The position numbers and the translations under genes were made by a program. A DNA stretch of 64,000 nucleotides from Verrucomicrobiaceae bacterium E54 (lineage in GTDB: Bacteria; Verrucomicrobiota; Verrucomicrobiia; Verrucomicrobiales; Akkermansiaceae): the NCBI GenBank assembly GCA_022548915.1, contig JAKZES010000005.1, positions 1 to 64,000 of the forward strand, in the 5' to 3' direction. This document shows, piece by piece, positions 15,381 through 24,192 of the stretch; the stretch's first letter is position 1; every line of letters begins with the position of its first letter. The notes beneath the pieces are model-generated. The model was given only the letters and a program-made list of their open reading frames with translations, had not been told where the DNA came from and searched no databases.

Positions 15381-16610
15381 GTGGCAACGGAACGGAGTCC
15401 GGCGGGGATGATGGGGCGGCTGTCGGCGATGTTTTTCCTGATCGGGATGTCGCCGGGCTTCTACGTGCCGGTGCTCACCAACATCCTGCTCAAGGCCGGG
15501 CTGGACAGCAGCGAATTGCAGTGGGCCTGGCTGGCGTTCCCGCTGGCGTCGATGATCTCGCCGCTGTGGATCGGGGCGCTGGCAGACAACCGGTTCTCGG
15601 CCCAGCGACTGCTGGGATGGGCCGGGCTGGTCAGCGCACTGCTGCTGGGAGCCGGGTTCGTCACCTTGGACGCGGGCATGGGTCCGTGGTGGTTTCTGGG
15701 CCTGTTCTTTGCCAGCTCGGTGATCGGGGCATCGATGTGGAGCACGCTCGCGGTGATCTGCATGCGGCACCTGCGGCACAGCGAGCGCGACTTTCCCGTG
15801 GTGCGGCTCGGCGGGACCCTCGGCTGGCTTGCGGCGGGCTACGTGACGAGTCTGGTGCTCAATGCCGACGCCTCACCGGTGGCGGGCTATGCCGCCGCGG
15901 TTGTGCGGTTGCTGGGAGGTCTTCTCGCTTTCACACTCCCCGACACGCCCCCTCCGGGACGCTCCCGTTCGTGGCGGACCTTGATGGGCTTCGATGCGTT
16001 CCGCCTGCTCCGCGAAAGGGACCATCTGGTGTTCTTCGCGACCACCGCGCTGCTTTCGATGCCCCTGGTTGCCTTCTACATGTGGTTGCCGCGGCATCTC
16101 GAGGAAACGGGCGACACGCGGGTCGCGGCAACGATGGCGATGGGGCAGTGGAGCGAGATTGCGGCGATGCTGCTCATGGCGGCCCTGATGAGCCGCTTCC
16201 GGGTCAAGACCCTGCTGCTGACCGCCTTGCTTCTATCAGTCCTGCGCTACGCGCTTTTCGCCTGGTCCGGATATTCGGGGGAGCGGACCGGGCTGCTGAC
16301 GGGCATCGCCTTGCACGGACTGTGCTACACGCTGTATTTCATCACCGCCCAGCTTTTCCTCGACCGCCGGGTGGCACCGGAGTTGCGGGGTCAGGCGCAG
16401 GGCCTGCTTTCGCTGGTCTCGAATGGCATCGGCTCGCTGGCCGGGACGATCATGGTGCGGGTCTGGTATGACCAGACCGCCGGCACGGATGGGGGGAGCT
16501 GGCTGTCCTACTGGGCGTGGCTTGGGGCTTTCATCGCGGTATTGACCCTCGCCTTCGCCTGGTTCTATCGCGGGCTGCCGGCCGGAGGGCGAGGCAGTCC
16601 GGGATCGTGA
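15381..16610 (+). CDS. MFS transporter, nucleoside:H+ symporter (NupG-like) type
   Basis: The 409-aa membrane protein has about 12 hydrophobic segments. The pattern (RLSAMFFLIGMSPGFYVPVL at the start, ALADNRFSAQRLLGW between helices 2 and 3, and YFITAQLFLDRRVAPELRGQAQGLLSL in the second half) is that of the NupG/XapB-like nucleoside symporter branch of the major facilitator superfamily. Import of a nucleoside or related small molecule is likely but the substrate is uncertain. The frame opens with GTG at 15381; ATG at 15408 (MMGRLSAMFF) is an alternative start closer to the first helix. Its stop is 13 nt from the end of a convergent gene. Confidence 0.8.
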   Translation: MATERSPAGMMGRLSAMFFLIGMSPGFYVPVLTNILLKAGLDSSELQWAWLAFPLASMISPLWIGALADNRFSAQRLLGWAGLVSALLLGAGFVTLDAGMGPWWFLGLFFASSVIGASMWSTLAVICMRHLRHSERDFPVVRLGGTLGWLAAGYVTSLVLNADASPVAGYAAAVVRLLGGLLAFTLPDTPPPGRSRSWRTLMGFDAFRLLRERDHLVFFATTALLSMPLVAFYMWLPRHLEETGDTRVAATMAMGQWSEIAAMLLMAALMSRFRVKTLLLTALLLSVLRYALFAWSGYSGERTGLLTGIALHGLCYTLYFITAQLFLDRRVAPELRGQAQGLLSLVSNGIGSLAGTIMVRVWYDQTAGTDGGSWLSYWAWLGAFIAVLTLAFAWFYRGLPAGGRGSPGS

Positions 16611-16622
16611 CCATCCGGAGAC

Positions 16623-17891
16623 TCAGTTCTCCCGCTGGCCGAGCTCGGTCATCCGTCGCTGGAGATAGCCGTCGACCTTCTCGGGGAGTTGGGCACCGGA
16701 AATCCAATTACTGGCGGCATCGTAGTCGCGTCGCAGCCAGCCATCGAGCATCCTCCGGTAGGTGCGGTCACGATCGTTGGGGTCCTGGATCATGGCGATG
16801 TAGTCGGCACCGACGGCGGGATCCTGGCTGAAGGAATGCCAGGCGAACTGGCGGTAGACGTTGTCGTCGGCATCGGCCGCGTGCCGGTCGAGGAAGCTGG
16901 CGGCGGCGGCCGGATCCTCGAGGGCCATCTGGTTGGTCAGTCCGCGCAGGGCACTGGTCCGGAGATCGCCGCTCGGCAGGCTCTGGAAGTAGCTCTGCGC
17001 GGCCGCTTCGTCCTCCCTGGCCCAGATCGAGATGACGTCATCCATCGAGCGCATCGCGCCGTTGCCGGGATTGGCCACCAGCCAATCGGCGGTGCCGGCG
17101 GGGTCGAGACGCGCGAGATCCTCGGCGGCTCGGCGGACCGCGCCGTCGCGGAGTTGTTCGTCGGTGATGCCCGCGATCCATGCCTTGGCGGCGTCCGGCC
17201 CTTGCGCCATCATCTGCGGCATGATGGCGGCGAGCGCGCGTCCTCGCTCTTCAGAGTAGGGCATCTCGCTCATCAGTTGCGTGGCGCGGGTGGGGTCGGT
17301 GGTGGCGAGTCCCTTGATCACGCCGACCATCCACGGATTGGCCCCGTCGCCGTCGTGATTCGTCTTCGCCCAGAGGATCGCGCCCTCGGCATCGGTCTGG
17401 GCCCATGCGGCGAGGATCGTGTTGCGGGCGAAAGGCGAGCCCGTGTTTTCCTTGGCGTAGTCGAGGGCGGCGTAGGGATCGACTTTCGCCCAGGCGGTGA
17501 GGACCAGCGCGTAGGCTTCCATGTTGGCGGTTTGCAGACCCTTCGCGCGCATGTCGGCGATCACCGCCTCGAACTCGTCGGCTCCCAGCGAGTTGACGAA
17601 ATCAAGCCACGCCTGGGTGCGGGACAGCGGATCCGATCCGTTGAGGATGCGCACCATTTCCTCGGCTGCCGACTCGCGGTCGACCCGCGGCAGGGCCTCG
17701 GGGCGGCTACGCGTGCTGCCTTTCGCCGATTCCTGCACCGCGGCCGCGGTGGGTCGATCGGGCCGGGGCGGGATGCCGTCGGAACCGGAGCCAGCGGCAT
17801 TGGAAGCGCTGGGAGCCGTCATGCGGCCGACGATGAAGGCGATGGTCGCCGCACCGATGGCGACGGCGGGGAGCATGAGTGATGGTTTCAT
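16623..17891 (-). CDS. Exported helical-repeat protein
   Basis: The 422-aa protein begins with a signal peptide or anchor (MKPSLMLPAVAIGAATIAFIV), then a low-complexity Ser/Pro linker to about residue 70. The rest consists of about 35-residue helical units built around a W-A/L pattern and D-P-x-A-A (for example AWAKVDPYAALDYAKE, LATTDPTRATQLMSEM, ALEDPAAAASFLDRHA), resembling an HEAT/TPR-like solenoid. Such exported repeat proteins are common in Verrucomicrobia and have no assigned function. It is convergent with the MFS gene and 12 nt downstream of ndh, with which it may share a transcript. Confidence 0.8.
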   Translation of the reverse strand: MKPSLMLPAVAIGAATIAFIVGRMTAPSASNAAGSGSDGIPPRPDRPTAAAVQESAKGSTRSRPEALPRVDRESAAEEMVRILNGSDPLSRTQAWLDFVNSLGADEFEAVIADMRAKGLQTANMEAYALVLTAWAKVDPYAALDYAKENTGSPFARNTILAAWAQTDAEGAILWAKTNHDGDGANPWMVGVIKGLATTDPTRATQLMSEMPYSEERGRALAAIMPQMMAQGPDAAKAWIAGITDEQLRDGAVRRAAEDLARLDPAGTADWLVANPGNGAMRSMDDVISIWAREDEAAAQSYFQSLPSGDLRTSALRGLTNQMALEDPAAAASFLDRHAADADDNVYRQFAWHSFSQDPAVGADYIAMIQDPNDRDRTYRRMLDGWLRRDYDAASNWISGAQLPEKVDGYLQRRMTELGQREN

Positions 17892-17903
17892 GGGTCAGGG
17901 ATA

Positions 17904-19223
17904 CTACGGAGGAGTGGGTGCCGAATGTTTCGGTTCGGTTCCCGGGGGATGGACGATGATGCGCGCCCCCGGGCTGTTGCGCAGGTAGGCGAAGGCCCAG
18001 CTCAGAAGCACGGCGAGTTTGTTGCGGAAGCCGATGAGGAAGAGGATGTGAACGAGCAGCCACGCCATCCATGCGGCATAGCCGCGCAGGCGGAGCTTGC
18101 CCGATTTCACGACCGCGTGGTTCTTGCCGATGATTGCCATCAGTCCCTTGTCCCGATAGCGGAACCCGGGGCGGAGTTCGTGCTTCCGATCCGCGAAACG
18201 CGTCTTTTCCAGCCGCAGTTCTTCCTTCAACACCTTCGCCACGTGATCCCCCATCTGCACCGCGGCGGGTGCCACCCCGGGGACCGGAACTCCGTCGATG
18301 TCCTTCATGCGCACCAGGTCGCCGACCACGAAGACATCGGGGTGGCCGGGGAGCGAAAGATCCGGGAGCGGCTCGAGGCGTCCCCCGCGATCCGCCGGTT
18401 CGACGTCGAACTGACGGGTCAGCGGGCTCGCCTGCACCCCGGCGGCCCAGATGATGGCCGATGCCTCCAGCGTCCGTCCGTCGGTGAAGACCAGCTTCTC
18501 GTGCTCCACGCCGCAGACCCTGCGACCGGTCCAGACGTCGACTCCGAGGGATTTCAGGCGTACCCGGGCATACTCGCTCTGGTCCTCGTCGTAGGCCTCG
18601 AGGATCCGCGACGATCCCTCGATGAGGATGATCCGGAGCGTGGAGGTGTCGATCTGACGGAATTCGCTGCGCATGGAGCGGTGGACCAGATCGGCGAAGG
18701 CTCCCGACAGTTCGACCCCGGTCGGTCCGCCGCCGACGATGGCGACGGTCATCAGGCGGCGGCGCTCCGCCGGATCACCGGTCAGCTCGGCCTGTTCGAG
18801 GTTGGACAAGACCGTGCGCCGGATCCGTTGCGCTTCCTCCAGAGTCTTGAGGCCGAGCGTGTTCCTTTCCCAGTCGTCGTTGCCGAAAAAGGAGGTCTGC
18901 GCGCCGGTCGCGAGGACCAGATAGTCCCATTCATACTGTCGCCCTGATTTTCCCGTCGCCGTCTTCGCCCCGGTGTCGATGGCATCGATCTCGTCCATGA
19001 AGGCCGTGACGTTGGAGGCCTTCTCGAGGATCTGCCGCAGCGACCGGGCGATGTCGGGGGCGGCGAGCGAGGCGGTGGCGACCTGATAGAGCAGGGGCTG
19101 AAACAGGTGGTGGTTGGTGCGGTCGATCAACGTCACCCCGAAGCGCTTGTCGTTGGCGAGCTTCCGGGCACACGAGAGGCCGGCAAATCCACCGCCGAGA
19201 ATGAGGACGCGTTTCGGTTCCAT
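17904..19223 (-). CDS. ndh: Type II NADH:quinone oxidoreductase (NDH-2)
   Basis: NDH-2 oxidises NADH and reduces membrane quinone without pumping protons. The roughly 439-aa protein has the FAD-binding ILGGGFAGLSCARKL at the N-terminus, the NADH-binding VAIVGGGPTGVELSGAFAD near 165-185, the FAD motif FVVGDLVRM, and the quinone-site region VAPAAVQMGDHVAK (A-Q-x-A-x-Q-x-x type). A C-terminal hydrophobic region (YAAWMAWLLVHILFLIGF) anchors it in the membrane. ATG 19223 (MEPKRVLILGGG) is preferred over ATG 19232. Together with the complex I operon at the right edge, the cell has both coupled and uncoupled NADH entry routes. Confidence 0.9.
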   Translation of the reverse strand: MEPKRVLILGGGFAGLSCARKLANDKRFGVTLIDRTNHHLFQPLLYQVATASLAAPDIARSLRQILEKASNVTAFMDEIDAIDTGAKTATGKSGRQYEWDYLVLATGAQTSFFGNDDWERNTLGLKTLEEAQRIRRTVLSNLEQAELTGDPAERRRLMTVAIVGGGPTGVELSGAFADLVHRSMRSEFRQIDTSTLRIILIEGSSRILEAYDEDQSEYARVRLKSLGVDVWTGRRVCGVEHEKLVFTDGRTLEASAIIWAAGVQASPLTRQFDVEPADRGGRLEPLPDLSLPGHPDVFVVGDLVRMKDIDGVPVPGVAPAAVQMGDHVAKVLKEELRLEKTRFADRKHELRPGFRYRDKGLMAIIGKNHAVVKSGKLRLRGYAAWMAWLLVHILFLIGFRNKLAVLLSWAFAYLRNSPGARIIVHPPGTEPKHSAPTPP

Positions 19224-19325
19224 GCGCCGCATCCTCGCATGGGCCTCCGCATCCGCAAGTAGGGGTGGGGGACGCCATGGCTGCGAACCCGGGTGATTGA
19301 CGACGCACCGATGGCGTGCCGGGGA

Positions 19326-19754
19326 TCACGCCTTCTGGACGCGCCGGCGCAGTTTGCGCCGGAGGGCGGGGTCGCCTTCCAGTTCCTCGCAGATGGCGGT
19401 GAGGACCTTGAGGGTCGGCCGGCTGATGTGGTGCTCCATGCCCTCGACGTCGCGATAGATGATGTCCTCCGGCAACTCGAAGGCGCGCAGCAGGCGGGTG
19501 AGCAGGTCGTGCCGGACGACGATGCGCTCGGCGACCTTGCGGCCGTGGTCGGTGAGGGTGATGCCGCGGTATTTCTCGCGCACCACGAAGCCGTCCTGGT
19601 CGAGCTTCTGGAGCATGTTCGACACGCTGGCCTGGGCCACGCCGAGATTCTCGGCGATCTCGACCGCCCGGGCGTAGCCCTTGCCCTCGATGAGTTGGTG
19701 GATCTGCTCGAGGTAGTCCTCCACTGCCGGGGTTGCCACTTGTGCCTCCGTCAT
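19326..19754 (-). CDS. mntR: MntR-like manganese-responsive repressor (DtxR family)
   Basis: The 142-aa protein equals B. subtilis MntR in length and keeps its metal ligands: Asp and Glu in VEDYLEQI, His in VVRHDLL, and Glu, Glu, His in RDVEGMEHHIS. A winged helix (ARAVEIAENLGVAQASVSNMLQKL) binds DNA. Start ATG 19754 matches the family; the frame stays open upstream to 19922 without similarity. It is divergent from the metal ABC transporter operon beginning at 19858, and the 103-nt gap holds a dyad that may be its operator. It probably represses metal uptake when the metal is abundant. Confidence 0.88.
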   Translation of the reverse strand: MTEAQVATPAVEDYLEQIHQLIEGKGYARAVEIAENLGVAQASVSNMLQKLDQDGFVVREKYRGITLTDHGRKVAERIVVRHDLLTRLLRAFELPEDIIYRDVEGMEHHISRPTLKVLTAICEELEGDPALRRKLRRRVQKA

Positions 19755-19820
19755 GACGCGGGAGCCTGACCGAAGATCGCTCGTCCTGCAAAAACTTTTT
19801 GTGTCTTCAGAAATTTTGGT

Positions 19821-19830
19821 TTGCCAGCAA
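19821..19830. promoter_or_regulatory. Possible MntR operator dyad
   Basis: TTGCCAGCAA has TTGC/GCAA arms around a CA centre and resembles the core of MntR boxes (TTTGCC...GGCAAA), in the 103-nt gap between mntR and the transporter operon. A second AT-rich dyad, CAAAAACTTTTTG, lies at about 19783-19795. Neither is a full consensus match. Confidence 0.35.
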
Positions 19831-19857
19831 GACTGGTAGCACCTACGGAAATTAGCC

Positions 19858-20856
19858 ATGACTAAGAAAAGCAAGTTCACGCGGCTCGGGCTCGGCTTGG
19901 CGGTGCCCGGTGTGCTGTTCACCGCGGGTTGCGAAAGTGAGCAGGCATCGGCGGCTTCGGGCGGTCCCGCGGGCTATCCCTATCGGATCGTGACGACGGT
20001 GGGAATGGTGGCCGACGTCGCGCGCGAGTTGGCCGGACCGCGGGCCGACGTGACGGGAATCATTGGGGAGGGGGTCGATCCCCACCTCTACAAGCCGACC
20101 AGCACGGATGTGAAACGCCTGCAGTCGGCGGACGTGGTATTCTACAACGGCCTGAGGCTCGAGGGGAAGATGGGCGACGTGCTGGTCAGCGTGGCCCGGC
20201 GGGGGAGGCCGGTCTTCGCCGTGACCGAGACGATCGCGGAACAGGGGGACTACGTGATCGTCGACTCCGAAAGTCATCACGACCCCCACGTCTGGATGGA
20301 CGTGCGGGGATGGATGAAGGGTGTCGAGGTGATCGAGAGGGCCCTCTCGCAATTCGATCCGGACAACGCCGGGGAGTATTCGGACAGGGCGGACGCGTAT
20401 CTCGAGCAGTTGGAGAAGCTGGATGACTACGCCCGGCGTTCGCTGGCCTCGATTCCCGAGGGGCAGCGGGTGCTGGTGACCGCGCACGATGCCTTCGGCT
20501 ACATGGCGAGGGCCTACGGGATCGAGGTGCGTGGGATCCAGGGACTCAGCACCGAGTCCGAAGCCGGCGTCCGCGACATCGAGGAGTTGGTCGCCTTTCT
20601 CGTCGAGCGCAAGATCCCGGCGGTCTTCGTCGAGAGTTCGGTATCCCACCGGAACGTTCGCGCCCTTATCGAGGGGGCGCGGGCGAAGGATCACGACCTG
20701 GTGATTGGCGGCGAGTTGTTTTCCGATGCCATGGGCAAGGCGGGCAGCTATGAGGGCACCTACATCGGCATGATCGACCACAACGTGACGACCATCACCC
20801 GCGCCCTGGGCGGCGAGGCCCCCGAGCGGGGCTTGAACGGCAAACTTTCCCACTGA
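19858..20856 (+). CDS. Metal ABC transporter substrate-binding lipoprotein (TroA/YtgA type)
   Basis: The 332-aa lipoprotein (lipobox LFTAGC, Cys25) captures a transition metal outside the inner membrane and delivers it to the ABC permeases. Expected ligands are His76 (GVDPHLYKP), His144 (HDPHVWMD), His210 (VTAHDAFGYMA) and Asp307 (MIDHNV). This three-His/one-Asp set matches TroA and chlamydial YtgA rather than the Mn-type set with Glu in third place, so Fe, Mn and Zn are all possible. A short linker with HH follows the second strand region but there is no long His-rich loop. It is the first gene of the operon and follows the MntR-type divergent promoter. Confidence 0.9.
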   Translation: MTKKSKFTRLGLGLAVPGVLFTAGCESEQASAASGGPAGYPYRIVTTVGMVADVARELAGPRADVTGIIGEGVDPHLYKPTSTDVKRLQSADVVFYNGLRLEGKMGDVLVSVARRGRPVFAVTETIAEQGDYVIVDSESHHDPHVWMDVRGWMKGVEVIERALSQFDPDNAGEYSDRADAYLEQLEKLDDYARRSLASIPEGQRVLVTAHDAFGYMARAYGIEVRGIQGLSTESEAGVRDIEELVAFLVERKIPAVFVESSVSHRNVRALIEGARAKDHDLVIGGELFSDAMGKAGSYEGTYIGMIDHNVTTITRALGGEAPERGLNGKLSH

Positions 20857-20867
20857 ATTTCGCCGGC

Positions 20868-21695
20868 ATGAAGACTTTGATCCGAACCATGTCGCCCCGC
20901 GGTGACGCGGCGGGCGAGGGGCTTTCCGCACACCCTTCGAACGTGCCGCTGGCGATCCACGACCTGACCGTGGCCTATCACCGCAAGCCGGTGATCTGGG
21001 ATGTGGACCTCAACATCCCCGAGGGGAAACTGGTCGGCATCGTCGGACCGAACGGCGCGGGCAAGAGCACGCTGATCAAGGCCTGCCTCGACCTGATCCC
21101 CAAGACTTCCGGCGAAGTGGCGATTTACGGGAAAAGCTACCGCAGCCAGCGGCGCATGGTGGGATACGTGCCGCAGCGGGAAAGTGTCGACTGGGACTTT
21201 CCGGTCAGCGCGCTGGACGTGGTGGCGATGGGAACCTACCGCCAGCTGGGTTGGTTCAAGCCCGTCGGCCGCAAGCAGCGCGAGGCGGCGATGGAGGCGC
21301 TGGATCAGGTCGGCATCGCGCATCTGGCCAAGCGCCAGATCCGCCAGCTTTCGGGCGGCCAACAGCAGCGGGTCTTCCTGGCCCGGGCGCTGGCCCAGGA
21401 CGCGCGGGTCTATTTCATGGACGAGCCCTTCGCCGCCGTGGACGCCGCGACCGAGGAGGCGATCGTCCGCCTGCTGCAGGCACTCAACGAGCGGGGCAAG
21501 ACCTGCCTGGTGGTGCACCACGACCTGGCGACGGTATCGAGCTACTTCGACTGGCTGGTGCTGCTCAACATGCGGGTGGTGGCGAGCGGGCCGACCCGCG
21601 AAACCTTCACCGCCGCCAATCTCGAGAAGACCTACGGCGGGCAACTGAACCTGATCGACGATGCGGTGCGCGCCTTGAGAAATGCGACGGATTGA
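20868..21695 (+). CDS. Metal ABC transporter ATPase
   Basis: The 275-aa ATPase has Walker A (GPNGAGKST), Q-loop (YVPQRESVDWDFP), signature (LSGGQQQR), Walker B (ARVYFMDEPF) and the switch His (LVVHHD), as in the MntB/TroB/YtgB family. It powers metal import through the two permeases encoded next. About 28 extra N-terminal residues precede the domain; an internal start near 20943 could give the usual length, but ATG 20868 lies 11 nt after the upstream stop, as expected in an operon. Its 3' end overlaps the permease gene by 14 nt. Confidence 0.92.
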   Translation: MKTLIRTMSPRGDAAGEGLSAHPSNVPLAIHDLTVAYHRKPVIWDVDLNIPEGKLVGIVGPNGAGKSTLIKACLDLIPKTSGEVAIYGKSYRSQRRMVGYVPQRESVDWDFPVSALDVVAMGTYRQLGWFKPVGRKQREAAMEALDQVGIAHLAKRQIRQLSGGQQQRVFLARALAQDARVYFMDEPFAAVDAATEEAIVRLLQALNERGKTCLVVHHDLATVSSYFDWLVLLNMRVVASGPTRETFTAANLEKTYGGQLNLIDDAVRALRNATD

Positions 21696-23088
21696 TCCAA
21701 TCCGGTGCGGGTGCCTGTTTGCCTTGTGCCTGATCGTTCCGGCCCTCGCGGCGTCCGGGTCTGCGGAGGGCGGGGCGGGGTTCCATTGGCTGGACGTGCC
21801 GCTGCTGCGCAACCAGAACACGCGGTGGGTGGTGCTTTCGACGGCGTTGCTGGGGGTGGCTTCGGGAATCATCGGATCGTTTCTGCTGCTGCGGAAGCGT
21901 TCCCTGATGGGCGATGCCCTGTCGCATGCAACCCTGCCGGGGATCGGCATCGCGTTCGGCCTGATGGTGGCCATGGGCGGCGAGGGGAAATGGCTGCCGG
22001 GGCTCCTGCTCGGGGCCACCATCTCGGGGGTCATCGGCCTGCTCGTGATGCTTGCAATCCAGCGCACGACCCGCCTGCGGGACGACGTGTCGATGGGCCT
22101 GGTACTCAGCGTGTTCTTCGGCCTCGGCGTGGCGGTCCTTGGCGTCGTCCAACGGCTTCCGAACGCGGCCGGACTGGAGGACTTCATCTACGGCAAACCC
22201 GCGTCGATCGTCGAAGCCGACTTTGTCATGACCCAGTGGCTTGCCGCGGTGGTGGCGGTGCTGGCCGTGGTCCTTTTCAAGGAGTTCAAGCTGCTGTGTT
22301 TCGACGACGGCTTCGCGGCCTCGCAGGGATGGCCGGTGCTGGCGCTGGACATCCTGCTGCTGGGCATGGTGACGGCGGTGACGGTGATCGGACTGCAGTC
22401 GGTCGGCTTGATTCTGATTATCGCCTTTCTGATCACGCCACCGGCGGCTGCCCGTTTCTGGACCAACGACCTGCTGGTGATGATGGTGCTGTCGGGCGTG
22501 ATCGGGGGAATCAGCGGCTGGCTCGGCTCGGCCGTGAGCGCGCTGGCGCCCCGGCTGCCGGCGGGGGCGGTGATCGTGGTCGTGGCCGCTGTGATCTTTC
22601 TTCTCAGCATGTTCCTCGCGCCGAGGCGGGGGGTGCTCGGGCGTTGGCTCCGGCACCGTCGACTTCGTCGAAAGATCGGACGTCAGCACGTGCTCCGGGG
22701 TGCCTACGAGATTCTCGAGGCGGGGCATGCCGTGCCGGACAACCGTCCGTTTTCCCGCCGCGAGCTGGCGGAGAAGCGCACCTGGACCTCGCGGGGACTG
22801 GAGCGAATTCTCCGGCGCGAGCGCCGGACGGGTCATCTGGAGATGCTGCCCGGTTCCCGGCTGCGTCTGACCGAGGAGGGCTTTGGCGAGGCCGCGCGGA
22901 TCACCCGCAATCACCGCCTGTGGGAAATGTATCTGGTGACCCATGCCGACATCGCCCCGAGCCACGTCGACCGCGATGCGGACATGGTCGAGCACGTGCT
23001 GGAGGCGGATCTCGTGCAGCGGCTTGAGACGGCCCTGCGGGCCGACGGGGTCTGGGTGCCGCAACCCCGCAGTCCGCACCGAATCTGA
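21682..23088 (+). CDS. Metal ABC permease fused to a C-terminal DtxR-like repressor domain (YtgC-R type)
   Basis: Residues 1-315 are an ABC-3 family permease (FLLLRKRSLMGDALSHATLPG, then about eight hydrophobic segments). Residues 330-460 form a cytoplasmic DtxR/MntR-like module: a winged helix (FSRRELAEKRTWTSRGLERIL) and a dimerisation/metal region with His411 and D-A-D-M-V-E437-H438, matching the E-x-x-E-H pattern of MntR. In Chlamydia the same fusion (YtgCR) is cut to release an iron-dependent repressor of its own operon. Gene order here (binding protein, ATPase, permease-repressor fusion, permease) equals ytgABCD. Unlike Chlamydia, a separate mntR is also present. Cleavage here is inferred only. 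Confidence 0.88.
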   Translation: MRRIDPIRCGCLFALCLIVPALAASGSAEGGAGFHWLDVPLLRNQNTRWVVLSTALLGVASGIIGSFLLLRKRSLMGDALSHATLPGIGIAFGLMVAMGGEGKWLPGLLLGATISGVIGLLVMLAIQRTTRLRDDVSMGLVLSVFFGLGVAVLGVVQRLPNAAGLEDFIYGKPASIVEADFVMTQWLAAVVAVLAVVLFKEFKLLCFDDGFAASQGWPVLALDILLLGMVTAVTVIGLQSVGLILIIAFLITPPAAARFWTNDLLVMMVLSGVIGGISGWLGSAVSALAPRLPAGAVIVVVAAVIFLLSMFLAPRRGVLGRWLRHRRLRRKIGRQHVLRGAYEILEAGHAVPDNRPFSRRELAEKRTWTSRGLERILRRERRTGHLEMLPGSRLRLTEEGFGEAARITRNHRLWEMYLVTHADIAPSHVDRDADMVEHVLEADLVQRLETALRADGVWVPQPRSPHRI

Positions 23089-23102
23089 TTGGAGAAGGCA
23101 CG

Positions 23103-24029
23103 ATGTCCTGGAGCACATTTGACACATGGATCGTGGTGGCCGGCGCCCTGTGCGCCGTCGCCTGCGCGTTGCCGGGATGCTTCCTCGTGCTGCGGCGGAT
23201 GAGCATGATGGGGGATGCCATCAGCCATGCGGTCCTGCCGGGCCTCGCGGCGGCATTCCTGCTGACCGGCTCGCGGACGAGCCTGGTCATGTTTGTCGGT
23301 GCCGCGATCGTGGGCGTGCTCACGGCGGTGTTCACGCAATGGATCAGCCGTTTCGGAAACGTCGACCGGGGGGCTGCCATGGGAATCGTCTTCACGACCA
23401 TGTTCGCCGTGGGGCTGATCATGATCGTCCAGGCGGCGGACCGGGTCGACCTCGACCCGGGATGCGTGCTCTACGGGGCACTGGAATTGACGCCGCTCGA
23501 CACCTGGCGCGTGGCGGGCCTCGAGTTCCCCAGAGTGGTCGGCGTGATGGCCGTCATCACCGCCCTCAACCTCGGAGTCATCGCCATCCTGTTCAAGGAA
23601 CTGCGGCTCAGCACCTTCGATCCCGGCCTCTCGGATACCCTGGGGTTTTCATCGCAACTCATTCATTATCTCCTGATGACCATGGTGGCCGTCACCACGG
23701 TCGCGGCCTTCGAGGCGGTCGGGAGCATTATCGTGATCGCGATGCTGATTGTTCCGGCGGCGACGGCCCTGCTGGTGACGCGGCGTCTGGTTCCGATGCT
23801 GGTCATTGCCTGCGGTGCGGGAGTGTTGGCGGCGGCGGCGGGCCACTGGATGGCGGTCGCGGTGCCGGCCTGGTTCGGGGCCGATGCGACCAGCTCCTCC
23901 GGGATGATGGCGGTGGCTTCGGGCCTGATCTTCGCCCTGGCGTGGCTGTTCGGGCCAGCCGGGGGACTCCTGGCCGGCATTTTTCACCGCCCGCCTGACG
24001 GGCGCTCCATCACCAACAACGAAACCTGA
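23103..24029 (+). CDS. Metal ABC transporter permease (YtgD/MntD type)
   Basis: The 308-aa ABC-3 family permease, eight to nine hydrophobic segments, pairs with the fused permease upstream. Family motifs include CFLVLRRMSMMGDAISHAVLPG near the N-terminus and EAVGSIIVIAMLIVPAATALL in the second half. It starts 14 nt after the fusion gene with GGAG just upstream and is the last gene of the four-gene importer. The short hydrophilic tail has no extra domain. Confidence 0.9.
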   Translation: MSWSTFDTWIVVAGALCAVACALPGCFLVLRRMSMMGDAISHAVLPGLAAAFLLTGSRTSLVMFVGAAIVGVLTAVFTQWISRFGNVDRGAAMGIVFTTMFAVGLIMIVQAADRVDLDPGCVLYGALELTPLDTWRVAGLEFPRVVGVMAVITALNLGVIAILFKELRLSTFDPGLSDTLGFSSQLIHYLLMTMVAVTTVAAFEAVGSIIVIAMLIVPAATALLVTRRLVPMLVIACGAGVLAAAAGHWMAVAVPAWFGADATSSSGMMAVASGLIFALAWLFGPAGGLLAGIFHRPPDGRSITNNET

Positions 24030-24033
24030 CGCC

Positions 24034-24057
24034 GCCGCTTGTGAAGCCGCTTGTGAA
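24034..24057. repeat. Tandem 12-bp direct repeat
   Basis: GCCGCTTGTGAA occurs twice head to tail directly after the metal transporter operon. The repeated CTTGTGAA resembles a Rex half-site but in direct, not inverted, orientation. No promoter was assigned in the 163-nt gap to the next gene. Confidence 0.5.
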
Positions 24058-24192
24058 GTTTGCAAGATCTGGAAACGATGGAAGCGTAGCGTGATCTCGC
24101 TGTGCTTCTTTGGCCGATCCTGCGGGTCGGCTCGAGGATTTTGACCGGGGATTGCTTATTGCACCCCAATCTCAATTAGGTAGCTTGCCGCC

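Noticed and set aside
24034-24057. Tandem CTTGTGAA considered as a Rex operator
   Set aside because: Rex sites are inverted repeats (TTGTGAA-N4-TTCACAA); here the copies are direct and no inverted half-site is present.
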